From CSP1-4 sp963777975 (GTDB taxonomy: Bacteria > Chloroflexota > Limnocylindria > Limnocylindrales > CSP1-4), in NCBI GenBank assembly GCA_963777975.1, contig CAVZSO010000003.1, forward strand, positions 310,001-374,000: a stretch of 64,000 nt of DNA, written 5' to 3'. Shown piece after piece: positions 27,246 through 36,162 of the stretch. The notes beneath the pieces were generated by a model. The model ran no database searches. It was not told the origin of the DNA and worked only from the letters and a program-made list of their open reading frames with translations. A program made the translations under genes and the position numbers. The first letter of the stretch is position 1. Each line of letters begins with the position of its first letter.

Positions 27246-28856
27246 GCCGGCACCTTCTGAGCGGCTCGCGTCTCGACGATGTGGTCGGCCGCGCGCAGCG
27301 CGATGGCCACGATGGTCGAGGTCGGGTTGACACCGGAGGAGGTCACGAAGCAGCTGCCGTCGACCACGTACAGGTTCGGGACGTCGTGCGTCCGGTTCCA
27401 TCGGTCGAGGACCGACGTCTTCGGGTCGTCGCCCATGCGCGCCGTGCCCAGCAGGTGCCAGCCCGAGTAGCGCATGAGCCGATCGACCTCGACCTTGTAG
27501 GCGCCGGCCTCGACCATCGACTCGGTGGCTCGCTCGATGTGGAAGTCGAGCATCCGGCGGGCGTTGTCCGCCATCGTGTAGTGGATCTCCGGGGCAGCGA
27601 TGCCGGACGAGTCGGTCACGCTTCCCGACAGCGTGACCTGGTTGGCCTCGTCGGGCAGATCCTCCGCGAACAGCCCCCAGTTCGCTCCGTGGCCGAGGTG
27701 ACTCTTGACGTGGAGGTGGTGGGCGGGACCCCAGGCCTGTTCGCCGGCGCGGCTGGGCAGGGCGGTGTTGATCGGCCCGCCGGTCGGGGCCAGACCCCAG
27801 CGGGCGCCGCGGACGAAACCCCGCCGCTCGTCGGTCTCGTAGAACTCGAGCGACTCGATCAGGTCGCCGAACTGCCCTTGCCAGCTCGCGAGCGGCTCCT
27901 CGAACAGTCCGGCGACGTTCGCGAAGGGGTGCATCATCAGGCGCCGGCCAACGAGCCCGGACGAATTGGCCAAGCCGTCGGGGGAGCGCGACGACGCCGA
28001 CAGGAGCAGCAGTCGCGGCGTGCCGATGGCATTGCCCGCCAGGACGGTGACCGCGGCCGCCTGGAAGTGCTCACCACCCTCGACGTCGATCCACGTCGCG
28101 CCCGTGACGAGGCCGCGGGCGTCCGTCTCGAGGCGCCGAACACGGGCGCCGGTGACCAGCCTGGCCCCCATCGCCAGGGCCTTGGGCCAGTGGGTCTGGT
28201 CGGTCGACGCCTTGGCGCCCTCGTTGCAGCCCGACTGGCAGGTGCTCCGCTGGACGCACGGGCGGCGGCCATCGTACGGCGTCGAGTTGATGGAGTTGAA
28301 CTCCGGCCACCAGTGCCAGCCGAGCTTCGTGTGGGCGCGGGCGATCTTCAGGCCGGCCGCGCCGATGGGCAGCGGTGGCATCGGCGCGTCCTCGGTGTCC
28401 GCGGGGTAGGCCGGATCGCCCGGCAGCCCGGAGATGCCGAAGTCACGGTCGGTGCGGTAGAAGTACGGCAGCAGCTCGAAATAGTCGATCGGCCAGTCGT
28501 CCGCGACGCCGTCAAGCGAGCGGACGCGGAAGTCCGATGGCAGGGCGCGTGGCCAGGCGCCGGCGAAGATGAGGGTCGAGCCGCCTACCCCGTTGTACAT
28601 CAGCGGCTCGACCGGCGAGTCGTCGGCCACGATGGGGTAGTCGTGCGCCAGCCCGACGGATGTTCGGGCTGGTCGCCCACTGCTTGCGCGCCTGGAGCTC
28701 CCAGTCGAGCCGGACGCCGGGGTAGTCCTCTTTCGCGTGCCAATCCCCTTGCTCGAGGCAGACGACCTTGAGGCCGGCCTCGACCAGGCGCTTGGCGACG
28801 ACGGCGCCCGACGCGCCGGCGCCGACGATCAGGACATCCGCGGCTTCGTCGGCCAA
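27242..28856 (-). CDS. GMC-family FAD-dependent oxidoreductase (one frameshift)
   Basis: The large flavoprotein subunit belongs to the glucose-methanol-choline family. TTG 28856 is preceded by AGGAGG with 7-base spacing. The FAD-binding loop DVLIVGAGASGAVVAKRL follows, and then the frame shifts near 28660 into MYNGVGGSTLIFAGAW and the C-terminal active-site block WHLLGTARMGDDP plus SGVNPTSTIVAIALRA. Joined length is about 537 residues. With the subunit-3-like protein it resembles gluconate or fructose dehydrogenases that oxidise sugars or sugar acids. Confidence 0.85.
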
Positions 28857-28869
28857 CCTGGTTCCTCCT
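28854..28869 (-). promoter_or_regulatory. Ribosome binding site deciding a TTG start (GMC oxidoreductase)
   Basis: AGGAGG (28864-28869 on the minus strand) sits 7 bases before TTG 28856-28854. No ATG or GTG in frame lies between it and the FAD-binding loop. Confidence 0.6.
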
Positions 28870-28899
28870 TGCCCTCGCCGCGCCTGTGCGGCCGCTCCC

Positions 28900-29854
28900 C
28901 TAGCTCGATGACACCGCGACGGGTTCGCTGCTCGTTCGCCCAGGCTCGAGCAAGCCGACCTCGGCCAGCACCGCCACCAGGTGGGCACGCTCCGCGTCCC
29001 CGAGCGGCAGCAGCGGCGCGCGCACGTGCGCTGACTCGAGCACGCCCAGGATCCTCAGGCACTCCTTGAGACGCACCCGATAGTCCCCGACCGGCGGCGC
29101 GAAGACGACGTCCGCCAGCCGCTGCACGCGACGGCCCAGCGCCATGGCCTCGTCGACGCGCCCGGCCCGCCAGGCCTCGATCATCTGGACCTGCTCGCGC
29201 GTCATGACGGCACCGAAGCCGATGAGCGCGCCGGTGGCACCGAGGATGAACGACTCGAGGATGAAGTTGTCGTTGCCGGTCAGCAGCGTGATCGGCCGGG
29301 GAAGGTCGGAGAGCAGCGTCGCGACCTCGACGAAGCGACGGGCATCGAAGGAGGCCTCCTTGATGGCCACCACCCCGTCGACGGCGGCCATCGCCCGCAG
29401 CGTGTCCGCTTCGTAGTTCAGGCCCGCCAGCGCGGGCTGGAGCTGGAAGAGGATGAGCGGCAGGCCGACCTGGGCGATCGCCTCGTGGTAGCGAACGGGG
29501 ACCCGCGGGTCGAGCGGCTGGCTCAGGTAGGCCGGGATCGGGAAGACCAGCAAGGCGTCGGCGCCGGCCGCTCGGAAGTCCTTGCGCCTGGCGCACGGCA
29601 GCCTCGGTCGAGGGCCCTGCCAGGCCGGCCACGATGGGCAGGTCGCTGACCTCGCGGACCACGCGAAGGACGCGCACCTTTTCGTCGTGGGTCAGGTGGG
29701 GTCCCTCGCCGGTGTCCACGTTGATCGCCAGCGCGACGGGTCCCTGCGCGGCGACCCAACCGATGTAGCGACGCAGCGCCGGCTCGTCGATCGAGCCGTC
29801 GGCGTGCATCGGCAGAACGGTGGCGGGGATGAGGCCGTCGAGGTTCAGGGTCAT
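28900..29854 (-). CDS. Dihydrodipicolinate synthase (DapA)-family lyase (one frameshift)
   Basis: This is a TIM-barrel class I aldolase/dehydratase. ATG 29854 begins LDGLIPATVLPMHADG, with NVDTGEGPHLTHDEK further on. The frame breaks near 29575 and resumes with ALLVFPIPAYLSQP. The Schiff-base lysine is in VVAIKEASFD. Relatives cleave or dehydrate 2-keto-3-deoxy sugar acids (KDG aldolase, 5-keto-4-deoxyglucarate dehydratase) as well as making dipicolinate. In this catabolic run, next to a GMC dehydrogenase and ALDH, a sugar-acid role is more likely than lysine synthesis. Confidence 0.83.
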
Positions 29855-29899
29855 GGCTGCTCCGAGTCCGAGACGAGCGGGCCGTGCGCTCCGTCCATC

Positions 29900-31115
29900 T
29901 TAGGCGTTGAGCTCGCTGGCTGGCGCTGCGGGGCGGACGACCGGCACGGCCTCTTCGCCCAGGTAGACGCGCGGCAGGCGTGACCCGAACCCGGTGAAGA
30001 CCTCGTTCGGGATGGTGCCCCGCAGGCGTGCCAGCTCGCCGGGCGTGATGCGCGCAGCGCCCTGACCGCCGAGCAGGACGAGCTCCTCGTCGAGCGTCAC
30101 CTCGCCGTCGACGGCGACGTCGGTCACGTCTGCGCAGACCGAGTCCATCGAGACGCGCCCGACCAGCGGAACGCGGCGTCCGCGCAGCAGGCCAGACGCG
30201 CCGGGCCAGGAGGAGCGAGTCCAGCCATCCGCATAGCCGATGGGCAGGGTGGCGATGATCGACGGCCGCTCGGCCCGCCACTCCCCGCCGTAGCCGACGG
30301 TAGCGCCGGCCGGCAGCGCCTCGACACGGATGGGCCGCGCCTTGACCGTCATCGCCGGCCCCAGCTCCGACGCCAGCCCAGCCAGCTCGGGCCGAGGCTC
30401 GACCCCCAGGCCGAGCTCGCCGTAGTAGCCGAGGCCGACGCGGACCATCTCGAAGGCCGGTGCGCTGCGCGTGAAGACCGCCTCGGTGGTCGCGAGGTGC
30501 CGGGCCGGGATCGCTCGTCCGGTCGCGGCGACGAGCGCGACGGCGGCCTCGAAGCGCTCGGTCTGCCGGCGAGATCGTTCGAGATCCGAGCCGTCGGCGA
30601 GGTGCGACCAGAGCCCGGCGATGCGCGTACCCGGTGTCGCGTCGATCCGTTGCACGACCTCGACGAGCGAGGCCGCGGCCACGCCGCCGCGACCCATGCC
30701 CGTATCGATCTCGACGTGAAGTGTCAGTGGCCGGCGCGCTCCCTCGGCAGCCGAGGATGCCCACGCCTCGAGGCTGCGTCGTGTGGCATCGAGCCCGGAG
30801 ACCGTCAATTCGAGACCCGCATCGACGGCCGCTGCCAACCCCTCCGGCGGGATGGGGTAGACGATCATCGTCGGGCAGATCGATACCAGCGCGGCGCACC
30901 GCCAGACCTTCGTCCAGGCTCGACACGCCGAGCTGGTCCGCGCCGCCCGCGATGCCAGCCCGGGCGGCCGCCTCGAGCCCGTGGCCGTATCCGTTCGCCT
31001 TGACCAGCAACCCGAGACGGGCAGCCATCGGGATCGCGCGGCGCAGCACGCGGGCGTTGTTGGCAAGCGCGCCGACGTCGATCTCGATCCAGGCGGGATG
31101 CCACGGCAGGCTCAC
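29900..31115 (-). CDS. alr: Alanine racemase (one frameshift)
   Basis: This is a PLP enzyme interconverting L- and D-alanine. The GTG-started N-terminus WIEIDVGALANNARVLRR leads to the PLP-lysine motif VKANGYGHG. Near 30868 the frame shifts by one base before VYPIPPEGL. Later motifs are LHVEIDTGMGR, GLGYYGE and the second catalytic Tyr in YGGEWRA, then RVSMD. Restored length of about 405 residues is slightly long. It heads the minus-strand run, 45 bases before the DapA-like gene, and is divergent from an SDR gene. Its place in a catabolic operon is unusual. Confidence 0.88.
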
Positions 31116-31155
31116 GCGGGTGCTGGCCCTCCTGGCTGCGGCGTCGGTGGTCGCG

Positions 31156-31194
31156 TTGCGCGGCCGTGCCGCCCCGACTATCCTCGATTATCGA
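31156..31194 (+). promoter_or_regulatory. Promoter with adjoining inverted repeat, SDR/MBL unit
   Basis: TTGCGC (31156-31161), a 17-base spacer and TATCCT (31179-31184) resemble a sigma70 promoter reading towards the SDR at 31246. TCGAT-T-ATCGA (31184-31194), a perfect inverted repeat with a one-base centre, covers the expected start site, as a repressor site would. It is short, so the operator call is weak. Confidence 0.4.
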
Positions 31195-31245
31195 TCAAGC
31201 GGCCGCTCGCCGAGCGCCCACGAGCCGGACGCCGGAAGGAGCGCG

Positions 31246-32031
31246 ATGCCCCACCTGGACCTCTTCAGCCTCGACGGTCGGGTCGCGTTGGTGGTCGGCG
31301 GTGGCGGTGGCATCGGTGCGCCGATCGCCGAAGCCTTCGCGGGCGCCGGGGCTCGGGTGGCCGTGGCGGGTCGGACGCAGGCGGCCCTCCTGGTGGCGGT
31401 CGAACGAGTCCAGGCGGCGGGCTCAGAGGGGCTGGCCGTGACCGTCGATGCGACCGACGAGACCGACTGCGATCGGATGGTCCAGGAGACGCTCACCCAG
31501 TTCGGCCGGATCGACATCGTGGTCAATGCCGTGGGCGGTGGCGCCGGCAAGGTCCTCCACCCGGCCGAGGCGTACCCGCGCGACGCCTGGGATTGGATCA
31601 TGGAGCTCAACGTGCGCAGCACGATCGTGCCCACGCAGGCGGTCGTGCGGACGATGATCGAACGCGGCGAAGGCGGAGCCGTCCTCAACATCTCGTCGGT
31701 CCGCGCGAACCTCGGCATCAACGCCGGCTATTCGGCCTATGTCGCGGCCAAGGGCGCCATCAGCTCGCTGACGCGCCAGTGGGCGACGGAGTGGGCGAAA
31801 CACGGGATCAGGGTCAACGCCATCATGCCGACGTTCGTGGACACGCCACAGGTCGCCACGCTGCTCGAGGACCCGGTGTTCAAAGCGGGGATCGTGGGCC
31901 GCATCCCGCTCGGCCGTGTCGGGGAGACCGACGACATCGTCGGCCCGGCGATCTTCCTCTGCTCGGCTGCCGCGTCGTTCGTGACCGGGCAGGTCCTGGG
32001 CATCGACGGTGGCCTGACGGCCACGCAATAG
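31246..32031 (+). CDS. Short-chain dehydrogenase/reductase
   Basis: The intact 261-residue SDR has the glycine loop VVGGGGGIGAPIAE in place of the usual TGxxxGIG, VNAVGGG, catalytic Ser in NISSVRA, and YVAAKGAISS. GGAAGGAG lies 4 bases before ATG 31246. The MBL-fold gene starts 24 bases after its stop, so they form a small plus-strand unit divergent from alr. The substrate is unknown; the family commonly includes gluconate 5-dehydrogenase-like enzymes. Confidence 0.88.
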   Translation: MPHLDLFSLDGRVALVVGGGGGIGAPIAEAFAGAGARVAVAGRTQAALLVAVERVQAAGSEGLAVTVDATDETDCDRMVQETLTQFGRIDIVVNAVGGGAGKVLHPAEAYPRDAWDWIMELNVRSTIVPTQAVVRTMIERGEGGAVLNISSVRANLGINAGYSAYVAAKGAISSLTRQWATEWAKHGIRVNAIMPTFVDTPQVATLLEDPVFKAGIVGRIPLGRVGETDDIVGPAIFLCSAAASFVTGQVLGIDGGLTATQ

Positions 32032-32055
32032 TCACCGACCACAGGAGCCTCGGCC

Positions 32056-32943
32056 ATGCCTGATCTCGGCCTCGAGAACGTCACGCCGAATATCTTCACG
32101 ACGACCAAGCTGCGCGGCTGCAACCCGAGCTTCGTCGTCACGTCGGATGGCGTGGTCGTCATCGACACGCCGCAGCTCCCGACGCGCGCGGTCGCCATGC
32201 GCGCCGAGGCCGAGTCGCATGGACCCCTGCGCTACCTCATCAACACCGAGCACCACGTCGACCACATCTTCGGCAACTACTGGTTCAAGGGCGTGCCGGT
32301 CGTCAACCATCAGGGCCTGTACGACAACTTCATGGACCCGAGGGCGGCGCTCGACCCGTTCGCCTATGCGCTCGAAGCGATCCCGACCGACGATCCGGAA
32401 GCGACCGCCATCGTGCCTGACCGCGAGACGTACTACGCCGACCCGAACAAGGGCACCATCGTCTTCACCGGCGACCTGACGCTCCGCGTCGGCGACCACA
32501 CCTTCCATTGCCTGCATACGCCAGGGCACACACCGGGCCAGCTCGCCGTCCACGTGCCCGAGGAGCGCGCCGTGTTCACCGGCGACACCATCTTCAGTGG
32601 CTGCCAGACGTGGCTGATGACGTCGAACGTCGACCAGTGGATCGAGGCGCTCGAGCGCATCCGGCAGCTCGACGTCGACCACCTCATCCCCGGCCATGGC
32701 CCGGTCTCGACGCTCGACGTCGTCCGGACGCAGCGGGCGGTCTTGCTGGCCTGGAAGTCGGCCGTGGCGGACGCGGTGGCCAAGGGCTGGACACGCGACG
32801 AGACCATCGCCCGCGTCCGGTTCGATGACGCCTTCGGGCCGGTCGACGTCGGACAGGGCTACATGATGGATCACATCCAGAACAACAACGCCGGCTCACT
32901 CTGGGACAAGCTCACCGCGCTTGGGTACGCGAAGGGTCGGTAG
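32056..32943 (+). CDS. Metallo-beta-lactamase-fold hydrolase with altered metal motif
   Basis: The 295-residue MBL-fold protein shows TEHHVDH where the family has HxHxDH, so the first metal-ligand histidine is replaced by glutamate. The later ligands are present: His in HTPGHTPGQ, Asp in FTGDTIF and His in IPGHGP. The long C-terminal helix part resembles SoxH/QuiP-type hydrolases. There is no signal peptide. It follows the SDR gene closely and has an AGGAG site. Substrate is unknown; lactone or thioester hydrolysis are family possibilities. Confidence 0.82.
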   Translation: MPDLGLENVTPNIFTTTKLRGCNPSFVVTSDGVVVIDTPQLPTRAVAMRAEAESHGPLRYLINTEHHVDHIFGNYWFKGVPVVNHQGLYDNFMDPRAALDPFAYALEAIPTDDPEATAIVPDRETYYADPNKGTIVFTGDLTLRVGDHTFHCLHTPGHTPGQLAVHVPEERAVFTGDTIFSGCQTWLMTSNVDQWIEALERIRQLDVDHLIPGHGPVSTLDVVRTQRAVLLAWKSAVADAVAKGWTRDETIARVRFDDAFGPVDVGQGYMMDHIQNNNAGSLWDKLTALGYAKGR

Positions 32944-33016
32944 CGGATCCTGGGCCACGCCGCGTGGGCGTTCCGGGCGGAGGACGACCGTCGCGCTCAT
33001 GGGCTAGCGTTGCCGT

Positions 33017-33499
33017 GTGAGCCATGAAGCCGAAGACCTGAACCGGCGCCTGCTCCGAGCGCGTGACGCCATGGATCGTGCCTACGCAGAGCCACTCGAC
33101 GTACGGGCCGTGGCCGCGGTCGCTCATGTCTCCGAGGCGCATTTCATTCGCACATTCCGCGCCGTCTTCGGGGAGACGCCGCACCATTACCTCCAGCGCC
33201 GGCGCGTCGAGCGTTCGATGTTCCTGCTGCGCGAGACCGACCGGAGTGTCACCGACGTGTGCCTGGACGTCGGGTTCTCAAGCCTGGGGACATTCAGCCG
33301 CACGTTTCGAGAGATCGTCGGTGAGTCGCCCTCGAGCTACCGCGTCGGCCACGACCCGATGATCGCGCCCAACTGCGTCCAGATGATGGCCATGCGGCCC
33401 CTCGGCATGGCCCGCTCGACGGTGACAGAACCGCACCCGGGTTCGGCTCATACGGTGAACAAGGCCGCGACAGCGCAACTCGCGGCGGCGATCGATTGA
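33017..33499 (+). CDS. AraC-family transcriptional regulator (DNA-binding domain only)
   Basis: A short 160-residue protein carries just the two helix-turn-helix motifs of AraC (VAAVAHVSEAHFIRTFR and VTDVCLDVGFSSLGTFSR), then a tail without a recognisable ligand domain. Small AraC proteins of this type are commonly followed by a VOC-family gene, as here. A possible -10 (TAGCGT, 33005-33010) lies only 6 bases before the GTG start, which hints at a leaderless message. Confidence 0.85.
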   Translation: MSHEAEDLNRRLLRARDAMDRAYAEPLDVRAVAAVAHVSEAHFIRTFRAVFGETPHHYLQRRRVERSMFLLRETDRSVTDVCLDVGFSSLGTFSRTFREIVGESPSSYRVGHDPMIAPNCVQMMAMRPLGMARSTVTEPHPGSAHTVNKAATAQLAAAID

Positions 33500-33579
33500 G
33501 CAGTTTTGGAGAAGCCCCGGCACGGGCTGCGGCCTAGGATCAGTCTCATGCCGTTCAACACGCTTGGGAGAAGCACGCG

Positions 33580-34011
33580 ATGATCACCAACCTCAACGTC
33601 GCCTCGATCTACGTCCTGGACAAGGACGAGGCGCTCGATTTCTATGTCAACAAGCTCGGCCTCGAGAAGGGCAACGACATCAAGCAGGGCGGCTACCGCT
33701 GGCTGACCGTCCGAGTGCCCGGCGAGCGGGCGACCGAGATCTCGCTCGAGCAGCCTGGCCCGCCGCTGCACGATGAGGCGACTGCCGCGCAGCTCCGAGA
33801 GCTGATCACCAAGGGCGCCCTGGGCGGGCTCGTCTTCATCACGGACGACGCCGTGGGCCTGTACGAAACCCTCAAGGCACGGGGCGTGACCGACTTCACC
33901 CAGGAGCCGACCGAGCACTTCTACGGCACCGACATGGGTATCCGCGATCCCTTCGGCAATCCCATCCGGCTACTCCAGCAGGGCAAGGTCGCGAAGCGCG
34001 CGACGGCCTGA
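33580..34011 (+). CDS. VOC-family (glyoxalase/bleomycin-resistance) protein
   Basis: The 143-residue protein has two beta-alpha-beta-beta-beta units, with SIYVLDKDEALDFYVNKLGL near the N-terminus and HFYGTDMGIRDPFGNPIRLL at the end, where the Glu of the usual PxGxxxE tail is replaced. Members bind metal and small toxic or aromatic compounds. It lies downstream of the AraC regulator and upstream of a DUF1801-type gene, a frequent trio that may form a small stress locus. Confidence 0.88.
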   Translation: MITNLNVASIYVLDKDEALDFYVNKLGLEKGNDIKQGGYRWLTVRVPGERATEISLEQPGPPLHDEATAAQLRELITKGALGGLVFITDDAVGLYETLKARGVTDFTQEPTEHFYGTDMGIRDPFGNPIRLLQQGKVAKRATA

Positions 34012-34050
34012 CCGAACCAGCGCTAGAACCGAGAACAGAAGGAGCCAATC

Positions 34051-34533
34051 ATGCCCACGACCGGCACCTCGAAGAAGAAGACCAGCACCCGCGACTCCAA
34101 GACCATGTGGACCGATGAGGAGCGCGCCGCCGCGCAGGCGGCCGTCAAGGAGCGACAGGCCGCCTCCGGCCGCAGCCCAGCCGACGAGCGCGCGGCCGGT
34201 CTCCAGGACCTCAAGGACAGCATCGCCAAGATGCCGTCGGACGACCGGGCCATGGCCGAACGCGTCCACGAGATCGTGTCCGCCGCCGTTCCAGCTCTGG
34301 CGCCAAAGACGTACTACGGCATGCCGGCCTACGCCACCGAAGGCAAGAACGGGAAGACCATCTGCTTCTTCAAGCCCAAGTCGAAGTTCAAGGTCCGGTA
34401 CTCGACCGTCGGCTTCCAGCCCGACGCGCACCTCGACGAAGGCGACATGTGGGCGACTGAGTTCGCGGTCATCTCACTGACCCCTGCTGTCGAGAAGCGG
34501 ATCGCTGAGCTCGTCAAGAAGGCCGCCAGCTGA
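34051..34533 (+). CDS. DUF1801/YdhG-like protein
   Basis: The 160-residue protein has a lysine- and acid-rich N-terminal tail (first 45 residues) and a DUF1801-like domain with MAERVHEIVSAAVP and YYGMPAYATEGK, then ICFFKPKSKFKVRYST. Related proteins (YdhG, frataxin-like iron chaperone in Bacillus) are small cytoplasmic binders. It sits 39 bases after the VOC gene with an AAGGAG site, so is probably co-transcribed. Function unknown. Confidence 0.8.
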   Translation: MPTTGTSKKKTSTRDSKTMWTDEERAAAQAAVKERQAASGRSPADERAAGLQDLKDSIAKMPSDDRAMAERVHEIVSAAVPALAPKTYYGMPAYATEGKNGKTICFFKPKSKFKVRYSTVGFQPDAHLDEGDMWATEFAVISLTPAVEKRIAELVKKAAS

Positions 34534-34619
34534 ACGCTCGGCAGGTGGCCGACTGGGGAGCAAGGACGATCTGGGGTCGCATGTCGAGCCGCCGTGGTGC
34601 GACTCGTCCTCGGGGGCGG

Positions 34620-35117
34620 ATAGGCGTCGTCAGAACCTAGGCGCCGTCCCTCGTCCGGACGCGGCTCGAAGATCACGACCGCCGTCTGGCGCGAGCGTCG
34701 CGCAGCGTAGTCGTCGAGCCCCTGGTCGTAGTGCGCCCACCTGGCCCACAGGCGCTCGCGCTCCTCCCCGATCGCCGTCCGGGATCGGATCGCTCGAGGC
34801 CCATCGACGAGCTCGACGACGGCGTCGGGCCGGGCCTGGAGATTGAGCCACCAGGCGGGCTCCGGGTCGCCCCAGCCGTTCATCGCCATCGTCACGAGGT
34901 CGGGGCCATCCTCGAAGTAGCCGAGGATGGCGATGCGCTCGGTGCCGCTCCGCCGCCCGACCGTCCGCAGCCGCAGCATCCCCCATCGATCGGTGGTCGG
35001 TGGTCGCAGGCCGAGACGGCCGCCGGTTCCGCGGTAGATGGCCCGATGGAGCGCCCAGAAGAGCCGGATGAACCAGCGCGGTGGAAGGCGAGCCGCGTGC
35101 GGCCGATCAGTCGTCAC
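34620..35117 (-). CDS. DUF385-like (F420-type nitroreductase family) protein
   Basis: The protein resembles deazaflavin-dependent nitroreductases: RLRTVGRRSGTERIAILGYFEDG and then AMNGWGDPEPAWWLNLQARPDAVVEL, the family core. GTG 35117 is the likely start. The natural C-terminus is uncertain. The frame stays open to 34329, antisense into the DUF1801 gene, while another frame stops near 34630 shortly after VVIFEPRP. I favour the shorter form of about 160 residues with a small frameshift. It is divergent from the ArsR gene. Confidence 0.72.
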
Positions 35118-35191
35118 CCCGCGATGGTATCGCCCGGAGCCGTCGACCTGAGTCATTCGAGTCGCAAGCCGACTGCCCTTGACCGTAGCGC

Positions 35192-35225
35192 TTGACAACC
35201 TCTCCATACAACCGTATGGTTGTAT
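35192..35225 (+). promoter_or_regulatory. ArsR promoter overlapping its operator
   Basis: TTGACA (35192-35197), a 17-base spacer and TATGGT (35215-35220) form a near-consensus promoter. The inverted repeat ATACAACC-GTAT-GGTTGTAT (35206-35225) overlaps the -10 box. ArsR-type repressors of this group bind such ACAACC repeats, so autorepression is likely. Transcription should begin about 35227, one or two bases before ATG 35228, so the message would be essentially leaderless. Confidence 0.75.
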
Positions 35226-35227
35226 CC

Positions 35228-35581
35228 ATGCAAGTCGCCCCACCCGACTTCGATCGCATGTTCGGCGCCCTGGCCGACGCCACCCGGCGCGACATCGTGC
35301 GCCGGGCGATCGGTGGCGAGGAGGGCGTGGCGGAGCTGGCCCAGCACTACCCCATGAGCTTCGCGGCCGTCCAGAAGCACGTCGCGATCCTCGAGCGGGC
35401 CGGCCTCGTCACCAAGGAGCGCACCGGGCGCCGGAAGGTCGTCCGGACGAACGTCGAGGGGCTGCGCATGGCGCGCCGCCTGCTCGACCAGTACGAGGAG
35501 CTGTGGCGAGGGCGGATCGAGCGCATGACCGAGCTCGTCAGCACGCTCGTCACCGAGGACACGAAGGAGGAAGACCGATGA
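35228..35581 (+). CDS. ArsR-family winged-helix repressor
   Basis: The 117-residue protein has the ArsR winged helix: FGALADATRRDIVRRAI, then AELAQHYPMSFAAVQKHVAILERAGLV as recognition region (described by key residues 35-60). It lacks the metal-binding ELCVCDL motif, like regulators of SRPBCC genes. ATG 35228 is chosen over the upstream ATG 35192, which lies in the -35 box. Its stop overlaps the AHSA1-like gene start (ATGA). The pair probably forms an autoregulated operon. Confidence 0.88.
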   Translation: MQVAPPDFDRMFGALADATRRDIVRRAIGGEEGVAELAQHYPMSFAAVQKHVAILERAGLVTKERTGRRKVVRTNVEGLRMARRLLDQYEELWRGRIERMTELVSTLVTEDTKEEDR

Positions 35582-36094
35582 CCGTGACCGCCGTCCACAA
35601 GGACCCCGCCGCCCTGACCCTGACCCTCGACGCCGAGTTCGACGCCTCGCCCGACCGGGTCTGGCAGCTGTGGGCCGATCCGCGCCAGCTCGAGCGCTGG
35701 TGGGGCCCGCCGACCTACCCGGCGACGGTGACGTCGCACGACCTGCGATCGCGCGGTCGGGTCGAGTACCACATGACCGGTCCCGACCGGCGACCAGCCG
35801 CGCGGCTATTGGGACATCCTCGAGGCCGACCCGCCGCGTCGGCTCGTCTTCCGCGACGGCTTCGCCAACGCCGACGGCACGCCGAACACCGACATGCCGC
35901 GCAACGAGGTGCGTGTGCGGATCACCGAGCTCGGCGGCGGACGAACGCAGATGTCCATCGAGAGCGTCTTCTCCGATGCCGCGGCGATGGAGCAGATCCT
36001 GGCCATGGGCATGGAGCAGGGCCTGACCGAGGCGGTCGGCCAGATCGACGCCATCCTCGCCGAGGACACCGTCGGGGCGACGACCGACCGCTGA
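35578..36094 (+). CDS. SRPBCC/AHSA1-domain protein (one frameshift)
   Basis: This START-like hydrophobic-pocket protein of the activator-of-Hsp90-ATPase type has the typical start VWQLWADPRQLERWWGPPTYPA. The frame shifts near 35790 and resumes with GYWDILEADPPRRLVFRDGF, then AAMEQILAMGMEQGLTEAV near the C-terminus. Restored length is about 171 residues, normal for the family. It is translationally coupled to the ArsR gene, a very common pairing. Ligand unknown. Confidence 0.82.
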
Positions 36095-36162
36095 GGCCGC
36101 GCGACCGCCGGCCACCGAGCAACCCATCGACGAGCTCACGCAGCCCGACCAGGAGGCGCACC

